A stretch of 20,973 bases of DNA from Actinomycetes bacterium (lineage in GTDB: Bacteria > Actinomycetota > Actinomycetes > Prado026): contig JALOLN010000015.1 of the NCBI GenBank assembly GCA_025455945.1, positions 1-20,973 of the forward strand. Reading direction: 5' to 3'. The translations under genes were made by a program, and so were the position numbers. Below the pieces are notes generated by a model. The model worked only from the letters and a program-made list of their open reading frames with translations, did not search any database and was not told the DNA's origin. Positions 15,191 through 20,973 of this stretch are shown piece by piece. Position 1 is the stretch's first letter, and each line of letters opens with the position of its first letter.

Positions 15191-16513
15191 GTGAGCCCCT
15201 CCGACCGCACCAACGACCTGGTCGCCCGCGACCTCGCGCACGTGTGGCACCCGTTCACCCAGCAGTCGGTCTGGGGGGACGACGACCCCATCGTCGTCGA
15301 CCGCGCCGAGGGCATGTACTTCTGGGGCAGCGACGGCACCCGCTACCTCGACGGGGTCTCCTCGCTGTGGGTCAACGTCCACGGCCACCGGGTACCGGAG
15401 ATCGACGCGGCGGTCCGCGCCCAGCTCGACCGCGTCGCGCACACCACGTTCCTCGGGCTGACCCATGAGCCCGCCATCGAGCTGACCGAGCGGCTGCTCG
15501 GCACCGCGCCGCCCGGGCTGACCCGGGTGTTCTACGCCGGCGACGGGTCCTCCGCGGTGGAGGCCGCGATCAAGATGGCGTTCCAGGCCGCGGCGCAGCG
15601 GGGGGAGCACCGCCCCCGGTTCGTCCACGTCCGGGAGGGCTACCACGGCGACACCCTGGGCGCGGTCAGCGTCGGCGGCATCGACCTGTTCCACGCGACG
15701 TACCGGCCGATCCTGCTCGACACCCGGATGGTGTCCTCCCCCGGCGTGCTGCAGCCCGGCCAGACCCGGGTGGAGCGGGCCGCCGAGGTGCTGGTCGAGC
15801 TGGCCGAGCTGCTGGCGGCGGAGGACGGCCTGGTCTGCGCCGTCGTCGTCGAGCCGATGGTGCAGGCCGCCGGGGGGATGCTCACCCACGACGTGTCGTT
15901 CCTCCGGGGGGTCCGGGCGCTGTGCGACCAGCACGGGGCGGCCCTGGTCGCGGACGAGGTCGCCACCGGGATCGGGCGGACCGGCCGGATGTGGGCCGTC
16001 GAGCACGCCGGCGTCGTCCCCGACCTGCTCACCTGCGGCAAGGGGCTCACGGGCGGGTACCTCCCGCTGTCCGCCGTCCTGACGACCGAGGCGGTGTACG
16101 CGGCGTTCCTCGGCTCACCCGCGTCCGGCCGGACCTTCTTCCACGGGCACTCCTACACGGCCAACCCGCTGTGCTGCGCCGCCGCGGTCGCCAACCTCGA
16201 CCTCATGGCGCAGCACTCGACCGTCGCCCGGGCCGAACGGGTCGGCGAGCTCATCGGGGAGTGGACGGCGCCGCTCGCCGGCTACGACGGGGTCCGGGAG
16301 ATCCGACGGGTCGGGACGATGACCGGCATCGAGGTCGCCAGCGTCGGGGAGCGGACCGGGTTCGCGGTCTGCCAGGAGGCCCGCAGGCACGGGGTGTGGG
16401 TCCGGCCGCTCGGGGACGTCGTCGTCCTCATGCCGCCGCTGGCGATCGGCGATGACGACCTGCGCCAGCTCGTCGACGTCGTCTCGGACGCGATCCGCAC
16501 GGTGGTGCGGTGA
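15191..16513 (+). CDS. bioA: adenosylmethionine-8-amino-7-oxononanoate aminotransferase
   Basis: BioA makes 7,8-diaminononanoate from 7-keto-8-aminopelargonate with S-adenosylmethionine as amino donor, using pyridoxal phosphate. It is about 440 aa from the GTG at 15191. The typical HVWHPFTQ comes near the N-terminus, followed by FYAGDGSSAVEAAIKMA, VREGYHGDTLGAVSVGG, ADEVATGIGRTG, and CGKGLTGGYLPLSAVL with the cofactor lysine (codon 16040-16042, Lys284). FFHGHSYTANPL follows. These are the class III aminotransferase blocks with BioA-specific features. An ATG at 15173 would add six residues. It is first in the bio operon, and its stop overlaps the bioF start by four bases (GTGA). Confidence 0.95.
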   Translation: MSPSDRTNDLVARDLAHVWHPFTQQSVWGDDDPIVVDRAEGMYFWGSDGTRYLDGVSSLWVNVHGHRVPEIDAAVRAQLDRVAHTTFLGLTHEPAIELTERLLGTAPPGLTRVFYAGDGSSAVEAAIKMAFQAAAQRGEHRPRFVHVREGYHGDTLGAVSVGGIDLFHATYRPILLDTRMVSSPGVLQPGQTRVERAAEVLVELAELLAAEDGLVCAVVVEPMVQAAGGMLTHDVSFLRGVRALCDQHGAALVADEVATGIGRTGRMWAVEHAGVVPDLLTCGKGLTGGYLPLSAVLTTEAVYAAFLGSPASGRTFFHGHSYTANPLCCAAAVANLDLMAQHSTVARAERVGELIGEWTAPLAGYDGVREIRRVGTMTGIEVASVGERTGFAVCQEARRHGVWVRPLGDVVVLMPPLAIGDDDLRQLVDVVSDAIRTVVR

Positions 16514-17661
16514 GCGCGGACCCCTTCGGCTGGGTACGGGCCCGGGCGGCCGAGCGGACGACGGCCGGCCTGCGCCGCACCGTCCGCCCGCGCGAGCCGG
16601 ACGTCGACCTGCTCGACCTGGCCTCGAACGACTACCTCGGCCTGGCCAGGGACCCCCGCGTCGTCGACGGAGCGGTGCGGGCCGCCCGGACGTGGGGCGC
16701 GGGGGCCACCGGGTCCCGGCTGGTGACCGGGTCGACCCGGCTGCACGCGCAGCTGGAGGAGCGGCTGGCCGCCCTGACAGGGGCACCGGCCGGGCTGGTG
16801 TTCTCCTCCGGCTACCTGGCCAACCTCGGCGCGGTGGTCGCCCTGTCCGGACCGGGCTGCCTGGTGGTCTCCGACGCGCACAACCACGCCTCGATCGTGG
16901 ATGCCTGCCGCCTGTCGCGGTCCCGCGTCGTCGTCGTCGCGCACCGGTCGCCGGCCGCGGTCGCCGCGGCCCTCGCCGACCGGACCGAGGAGCGCGCGCT
17001 CGTCGTCACCGACGCGGTCTTCTCCGTCGAGGGGGAGCTCGCCCCGCTGCCCGCCCTGGCCGAGGTCTGCCGGGCCCACGGGGCAGGCCTGGTCGTCGAC
17101 GAGGCGCACGCGCTCGGCGTCGTCGGTCCCGGTGGCGCCGGTGCCGTCGCGGCGGCGGGGCTGGCGGGCGCCCCCGACGTCGTGGTCACGGTCACGCTGT
17201 CGAAGTCGCTGGCGGCGCAGGGCGGCGCGGTCCTCGGCCCCCCGGACGTCATCGCGCACGTCGTGGACGCGGCGCGGACCTTCATCTTCGACACGGCCCT
17301 CGCGCCCGCCAGCGCAGGTGCCGCGCTCGCCGCCCTCGACGTCCTGGCCGCCGAGCCGGAGCTGCCGGCCCGGGCGCGGGACGCCGCCGCTCGGCTGGCC
17401 GACCTGGCGGGGCGCTGCGGGCTGGCGGCCGGCCGGCCGGACGCGGCCGTCGTCGGGATCCGGATCGGCACGCCGGAGGCGGCCGTGGCCGCGCAGGCCC
17501 GGTGCCGCGAGGCCGGGGTGCTCGTGGGCTGCTTCCGCCCCCCCGCGGTCCCGGACGGGGTGTCGCGGCTGCGGCTGACCGCCCGGGCCGACCTGGCCGG
17601 CGGGGATCTGGAGCGGGTGGCCGCCGCGCTCGCGACGGTCGGCCGCCAGGCGCCAGACTGA
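16510..17661 (+). CDS. bioF: 8-amino-7-oxononanoate synthase
   Basis: BioF condenses pimeloyl thioester with L-alanine to give 8-amino-7-oxononanoate, using pyridoxal phosphate. It has 383 aa, normal for the family. Motifs: LASNDYLGLARDP near the N-terminus, GATGSRLVTGSTRLHAQLE, SDAHNHASIVDACRLSR, VVDEAHALGVVGPGGAG (the Asp binds the cofactor ring nitrogen) and VTLSKSLAAQGGAVLG with the cofactor lysine Lys232. The GTG start overlaps the bioA stop, so the two are translationally coupled. A 48-base gap without a clear hairpin separates it from the SMR gene. Confidence 0.95.
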   Translation: MSADPFGWVRARAAERTTAGLRRTVRPREPDVDLLDLASNDYLGLARDPRVVDGAVRAARTWGAGATGSRLVTGSTRLHAQLEERLAALTGAPAGLVFSSGYLANLGAVVALSGPGCLVVSDAHNHASIVDACRLSRSRVVVVAHRSPAAVAAALADRTEERALVVTDAVFSVEGELAPLPALAEVCRAHGAGLVVDEAHALGVVGPGGAGAVAAAGLAGAPDVVVTVTLSKSLAAQGGAVLGPPDVIAHVVDAARTFIFDTALAPASAGAALAALDVLAAEPELPARARDAAARLADLAGRCGLAAGRPDAAVVGIRIGTPEAAVAAQARCREAGVLVGCFRPPAVPDGVSRLRLTARADLAGGDLERVAAALATVGRQAPD

Positions 17662-17709
17662 CCGTCGGCACGCCGGGTCACCGGCCGGCCACGACGCCTG
17701 GAGGAAGCT

Positions 17710-18036
17710 GTGCACTGGCTCGCGCTGCTCGGCGCCATCGCGTTCGAGATCATCGGCACCCTGTCGCTGAAGGCGACCGACGGGTTCCGCCGGGTGGGCC
17801 CCACCCTGGTGGTCCTCGTGGGTTACGGCCTGAGCTTCTGGCTGCTGTCGGTGGCTCTGCGGGGGATCGAGGTCGGTGTTGCCTATGCCATCTGGTCGGC
17901 CGTCGGCACGACCGTGATCGCGGCGTTCGGGATCCTCGCCTGGGGCGAGTCGGTGACGACGCTCAAGGTGGTCTCCCTCGGGCTGGTGGTCGCCGGGGTC
18001 GTCGGGCTCAACCTGGCCGCCCGGGCCCCGGCATGA
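17710..18036 (+). CDS. small multidrug resistance (SMR/EmrE-like) transporter
   Basis: This 108-aa protein has four membrane helices, about 2-20, 32-50, 57-78 and 84-103. The essential membrane glutamate is Glu13 in AFEIIGTLSLK. YAIWSAVG and SFWLLS match the EmrE/QacE branch better than the guanidinium exporters (Gdx/SugE). SMR proteins exchange protons for small cations and work as dimers. The GTG at 17710 has GGAGG about five bases upstream, and its stop forms an ATGA overlap with bioD, so it is built into the biotin operon. Whether it moves a biotin intermediate, a by-product or an unrelated amine cannot be told from sequence. Confidence 0.9.
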   Translation: MHWLALLGAIAFEIIGTLSLKATDGFRRVGPTLVVLVGYGLSFWLLSVALRGIEVGVAYAIWSAVGTTVIAAFGILAWGESVTTLKVVSLGLVVAGVVGLNLAARAPA

Positions 18037-18761
18037 GCGTCCTCGTCGTCACCGGCACCGGCACGGGGGTCGGCAAGACCGTCGTGACGGCGGCCGTGGC
18101 CGCGCTCGCCCTGGACCGGGGCAGCAGCGTCGCGGTGGTCAAGCCGGCGCAGACGGGGGTGACGCCCGCCGAGCCGGGCGACCTCGACGAGATCCGTCGG
18201 CTCAGCGGGGCCGCGGACGGTCTCGAGCTGGCCCGCTACGACCTACCACTGGCGCCCGCAGCCGCAGCCCGGCTCGCCGGACGGACCCCTCCCGACCTCC
18301 ACGCCGCGGCCCGCCGGGTCGCGGCGCTGACGGCCGACCACCGGCTGGTCCTCGTGGAGGGCGCCGGCGGGCTGCTCGTCCGCTTCGACGACGAGGGGCG
18401 GACGATCGCGGATCTGGCGAGGCTGCTGGACGCCCCGCTGCTCGTGGTCGTGGCCGCGGCCCTGGGCACGCTGAACCACACCGCGCTCACTCTCGAGGCG
18501 ATGGCCCACCGCGGGCTGCGCTTGGGCGGGCTAGTGATCGGCGCCTGGCCCCGGCACCCCGACCTGGCGTGCCGCAGCAACGTCCGCGACCTCGAGACGC
18601 TCTCCGCCCGGCCGCTGGCGGGCGTCCTCCCCGAGGGCGCCGGGCGCCTGGACCGGGCCGCGTTCGTCCGCGCCGCCCGGTGGGGCCTGGGGGCCGAGCT
18701 CGGTGGCACCTTCGATGCGGCAGACTTCCGTCGGAGCACGACACCCGACCCGAAGGAGTGA
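18033..18761 (+). CDS. bioD: dethiobiotin synthetase
   Basis: BioD closes the ureido ring of dethiobiotin from diaminononanoate, CO2 and ATP. It has 242 aa. The P-loop GTGTGVGKT is at 8-16, the KPAQTG block with the substrate-binding Lys37 follows, and VLVEGAGGLLVRFDD is the mid-protein magnesium/phosphate block. The length is close to E. coli BioD (about 225) and mycobacterial BioD. The ATG overlaps the SMR stop (ATGA), and bioB begins three bases after its stop. The C-terminal tail after LGAELGG looks unstructured. Confidence 0.94.
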   Translation: MSVLVVTGTGTGVGKTVVTAAVAALALDRGSSVAVVKPAQTGVTPAEPGDLDEIRRLSGAADGLELARYDLPLAPAAAARLAGRTPPDLHAAARRVAALTADHRLVLVEGAGGLLVRFDDEGRTIADLARLLDAPLLVVVAAALGTLNHTALTLEAMAHRGLRLGGLVIGAWPRHPDLACRSNVRDLETLSARPLAGVLPEGAGRLDRAAFVRAARWGLGAELGGTFDAADFRRSTTPDPKE

Positions 18762-18764
18762 GCC

Positions 18765-19760
18765 GTGGGCGACGTCCTGGACCAGGCACGCGCACAGGTG
18801 CTGGGCGAGGGCCGGGGGCTGTCCGAGGCGCAGGTGCTCGAGGTGCTCCGGCTGCCCGACGACCGGCTGGGCGAGGCGCTGGCGCTGGCGCACGAGGTGC
18901 GGCTGGCCTGGTGCGGCCCCGACGTCGAGGTCGAGGGCATCGTCTCGCTGAAGACCGGAGGCTGCCCGGAGGACTGCCACTTCTGCTCCCAGTCGGGGCT
19001 GTTCTCCTCCCCCGTCCGGGCCGCCTGGCTGGACATCCCCGCCCTCGTCGAGGCAGCCCGGGAGACCGCCGCCACCGGCGCCACGGAGTTCTGCATCGTC
19101 GCGGCGGTCCGCGGCCCCGACCAGCGGCTGATGAGCCAGCTGCGCGACGGCGTCGCAGCGATCAAGGCGGCCGTCGACATCAACGTCGCGGCGTCGGTCG
19201 GCATGCTCACCCAGGAGCAGGTCAACGACCTGGTGGCGATGGGGATCCACCGCTACAACCACAACCTCGAGACCGCCCGCTCCTACTTCTCGCAGGTGGT
19301 CACCACACACACCTGGGAGGAGCGCTGGACGACGCTGACGATGGTCCGGGCCGCGGGGATGGAGGTGTGCTGCGGGGGCATCGTGGGCCTGGGTGAGTCG
19401 TTGGAGCAGAGGGCGGAGTTCGCGGCGCAGCTGGCCGAGCTCGACCCGCACGAGGTGCCGCTGAACTTCCTCAACCCGCGGCCGGGGACGCCGTTCGGCG
19501 ACCTGCCGGTGCTGTCGGCCGCGGAGGCGCTGCGGACCGTCGCCGCGTTCCGGCTGGCACTGCCCCGCACGATCCTGCGCTTCGCCGGCGGCCGGGAGAT
19601 CACGCTCGGCGACCTCGGCACGAAGGACGGCCTGCTCGGCGGGATCAACGCGGTGATCGTCGGCAACTACCTCACGACACTGGGCCGACCGGCGTCGGAC
19701 GACCTCGCCATGCTCGGCGAGCTGGCCATGCCGATCAAGGCACTCGGCGCCACGATCTAG
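18765..19760 (+). CDS. bioB: biotin synthase
   Basis: BioB is a radical SAM enzyme that inserts sulfur into dethiobiotin. It has 331 aa. The SAM cluster motif CPEDCHFC gives Cys67, Cys71 and Cys74; YNHNLET (164-170), VCCGGIVGLGE and LRFAGGRE follow. Auxiliary cluster ligands aligned to E. coli: Cys97 is Cys110, Cys188 is Cys202 and Arg260 is present in the LRFAGGR block. The residue matching Cys128 is Ala142 (NVAASVGML), with no gap back from YNHNL. AGGAG lies just before the GTG at 18765, three bases after bioD. Mycobacterial BioB is reported to need an auxiliary protein, BsaP, often encoded next to it; no such gene lies here. The TAG stop shares CTAG with the opposite-strand ORF. Confidence 0.95.
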   Translation: MGDVLDQARAQVLGEGRGLSEAQVLEVLRLPDDRLGEALALAHEVRLAWCGPDVEVEGIVSLKTGGCPEDCHFCSQSGLFSSPVRAAWLDIPALVEAARETAATGATEFCIVAAVRGPDQRLMSQLRDGVAAIKAAVDINVAASVGMLTQEQVNDLVAMGIHRYNHNLETARSYFSQVVTTHTWEERWTTLTMVRAAGMEVCCGGIVGLGESLEQRAEFAAQLAELDPHEVPLNFLNPRPGTPFGDLPVLSAAEALRTVAAFRLALPRTILRFAGGREITLGDLGTKDGLLGGINAVIVGNYLTTLGRPASDDLAMLGELAMPIKALGATI

Positions 19761-19888
19761 GCGCGGTCGAACTCGAGCATCTGCAGCACGGGGTTGGCCG
19801 CCTGCAGGTGGACCAGGAAGTGCTCGACGGAGGCCACCCCGAAGGAGGCGGCGGAGGTATGGCTGTGACGACGGATGTAGATGCTCAT
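19757..19888 (-). CDS. 43-aa hypothetical protein, convergent with bioB
   Basis: A short ORF on the minus strand runs from ATG at 19888 to TAG, sharing the four bases CTAG (19757-19760) with the bioB stop. I do not recognise the product. It begins MSIYIRRHSHTSAA, has a central helix VEHFLVHLQAA and ends LQMLEFDRA; it has no cysteine, signal peptide or membrane segment. Codon use supports coding: 40 of 43 third positions are G or C against only 17 of 43 second positions. The start is preceded at six bases by GATGAT, a possible -10 box, and by no well-spaced Shine-Dalgarno. It could be a small regulator or simply an uncatalogued short gene. Confidence 0.6.
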   Translation of the reverse strand: MSIYIRRHSHTSAASFGVASVEHFLVHLQAANPVLQMLEFDRA

Positions 19889-20017
19889 CTCCACATCATC
19901 CCACAAAACTGCCCCTAGGGCACATTCCGTCCTCCACAGGGCACCTGCTCCACCCTCCGAAGGCGAGTTCTCCCTCCACTCCGGCGCACAGCCGTTCACA
20001 GCGGTAGGTTGCCTGGC
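19889..20017. promoter_or_regulatory. divergent intergenic region with short palindrome and -10 boxes
   Basis: This 129-base gap is lower in G+C than its surroundings. It holds GATGAT (19895-19900, minus) six bases before the 43-aa ORF, and TAGGTT (20005-20010, plus) seven bases before the ATG at 20018, so both starts may be leaderless. TGCCC-CTA-GGGCA (19910-19922) is a perfect-arm palindrome of 13 bases, and AGGGCAC is repeated directly at 19917-19923 and 19936-19942. The palindrome could be an operator; no regulator is identified. Confidence 0.4.
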
Positions 20018-20973
20018 ATGGCCCAGCCCAGCACCGACCGGCAGCTCGAGGGGCACGGCGGCGACCTCGCCGTCGCCGTCGCGCGGACCCACGGCGTCAC
20101 CGCGATGTTCACGCTGTCCGGAGCCCACGTCTTCCCCCTCTACGACGGCGCGGTGCGGGCCGACCCACCGCTGCCGATCGTCGACGTCCGCCACGAGCAG
20201 ACCGCCGTCTTCGCCGCCGAGGCCACCGCCCGGCTCACCCGCCGGCCCGGCCTGGCCGTCCTCACCGCGGGGCCGGGGGTCACCAACGCGGTGTCCCCCG
20301 TGACCAGCGCCGCCTTCAACGGCGCCCCGCTCGTCGTCCTGGGCGGCCGGGCACCGGCGTTCCGCTGGGGCAGCGGCGCCCTCCAGGAGCTCGACCACCC
20401 GCCGCTGCTCGCCCCCGTCACCAAGCACGCGGGCACGGTCCGGGAGGTCGGCCAGATCGCCGACCGCGTGGACGAGGCCTTCCGCCTGGCCCGGACGCCG
20501 CACCGCGGCCCGGTGTTCCTCGACGTCCCCATGGACCAGCTCTTCGGCCGGACCGAGGCCACTCTGCCCGGCGCCACCGCACCGGCCGGCCGGGAGCCCG
20601 ACCCCGACGCCCTCGTCGACGTCGCCGAGGCCATCGGCACGGCGGAGCGGCCGGTCCTGGTGCTCGGCTCGGACGTGTGGTCGGACCGCGCGGAGGAGGC
20701 CGCCGTCCGGCTGGCCGAGACGGTCGGCCTGCCGGTCGTCGCGAACGGGATGGGCCGGGGAGTGCTCCCCGCCGGCCACCCGCTGCTCGTGACCCGGGCG
20801 CGCAGCCGGGCCTTCGGCACAGCCGACCTGGTCGTCGTCGTCGGGACGCCGCTGGACTTCCGGCTCGGCTACGGCACGTTCGGCGGGGCGCAGGGCGTGC
20901 CTCCCGCGCAGGTCGTGCACCTCGCCGACTCCCCCGACCAGCTGGCCCGGCACGTGCCCCTGCGGGCCGGCGC
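20018..20973 (+). CDS. acetolactate synthase-like thiamine diphosphate enzyme (partial, IlvG-like)
   Basis: This is the N-terminal 318 residues of a thiamine diphosphate enzyme, cut by the window edge. FTLSGAHVFPLYDG, then VDVRHEQTAVFAAEATARLTR with the catalytic Glu60 (HEQ), TAGPGVTNAVSPV and LVVLGGRAPAFRWGSGALQELDH match the first domain of acetolactate synthase large subunits. ADLVVVVGTPLDFRLGYG belongs to the middle domain. The wording is closest, from memory, to mycobacterial IlvG (Rv1820) rather than the main IlvB, so the role may be a catabolic or anaplerotic carboligase instead of branched-chain synthesis. The ATG at 20018 is seven bases after a TAGGTT box. The C-terminal thiamine-binding domain is outside the window. 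Confidence 0.88.
   Translation, partial: MAQPSTDRQLEGHGGDLAVAVARTHGVTAMFTLSGAHVFPLYDGAVRADPPLPIVDVRHEQTAVFAAEATARLTRRPGLAVLTAGPGVTNAVSPVTSAAFNGAPLVVLGGRAPAFRWGSGALQELDHPPLLAPVTKHAGTVREVGQIADRVDEAFRLARTPHRGPVFLDVPMDQLFGRTEATLPGATAPAGREPDPDALVDVAEAIGTAERPVLVLGSDVWSDRAEEAAVRLAETVGLPVVANGMGRGVLPAGHPLLVTRARSRAFGTADLVVVVGTPLDFRLGYGTFGGAQGVPPAQVVHLADSPDQLARHVPLRAG

Noticed and set aside
16452..18033. Long upstream extension of the bioD reading frame across bioF and the SMR gene
   Set aside because: The extension is Arg/Gly/Pro-rich shadow sequence. BioD begins cleanly at the ATG in the ATGA overlap at 18033, just before its P-loop.
19757..19888. The 43-aa ORF as the biotin synthase auxiliary protein BsaP
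   Set aside because: It is on the opposite strand, has no cysteine and shows no resemblance to what I know of BsaP.

Overview
The window is very G+C-rich, with third codon positions almost always G or C and frequent GTG starts. It carries several actinobacterial hallmarks: a fused 2-oxoglutarate decarboxylase/dehydrogenase (Kgd), a WhiB1-type iron-sulfur regulator next to a PdtaS-type kinase, an RsbW/SigF pair, a nickel superoxide dismutase with its maturation protease, and a DUF6104 protein. The best guess is a chromosomal segment of a free-living actinomycete, perhaps Geodermatophilaceae or a relative. No tRNA, rRNA, CRISPR array, insertion sequence, integrase or prophage signal was seen; this looks like core genome.

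Layout. (1) 56-1707: two-gene ABC exporter. (2) 1740-2906: acyl-CoA dehydrogenase, then kgd (2976-6620) and a 59-aa DUF6104 protein (6629-6808), followed by an 11-C run and a large hairpin. (3) 6903-9070, minus strand: malic enzyme followed by a zinc-type MDR oxidoreductase. (4) 9172-9507, minus strand: sodX, divergent from sodN (9629-10042). sodN heads an apparent operon sodN - GNAT acetyltransferase - rsbW-like anti-sigma - sigF, whose last three genes overlap by 4 bases. (5) 11751-12155, minus strand: small four-helix membrane protein, divergent from a diacylglycerol/lipid kinase. (6) 13421-13672: whiB1, with a CRP-type palindrome in its long upstream region, convergent with pdtaS (13686-15134, minus). 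(7) 15191-19760: biotin operon bioA-bioF-smr-bioD-bioB, with an EmrE-like transporter inside it. (8) 19757-19888, minus strand: a 43-aa ORF whose stop shares CTAG with that of bioB; then the start of an IlvG-like acetolactate synthase (20018 to the window end).

How the genes work together. Kgd, acyl-CoA dehydrogenase and malic enzyme belong to central carbon flow at the 2-oxoglutarate/malate nodes. SodX trims the SodN leader so the N-terminal nickel hook can form, and the downstream sigma/anti-sigma genes suggest that superoxide defence and the general stress response are transcriptionally linked. The bio cluster covers the last four steps of biotin synthesis; pimelate-making genes are not here.

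The most notable points are a TANNNT box exactly six bases before several start codons (leaderless genes), a near-consensus CRP site before whiB1, a BioB lacking the Cys128-equivalent ligand of its auxiliary cluster, a degenerate ATP site in the RsbW-like protein, the SMR gene inside the biotin operon, and the 43-aa ORF. No clearly unprecedented multi-gene system was found.
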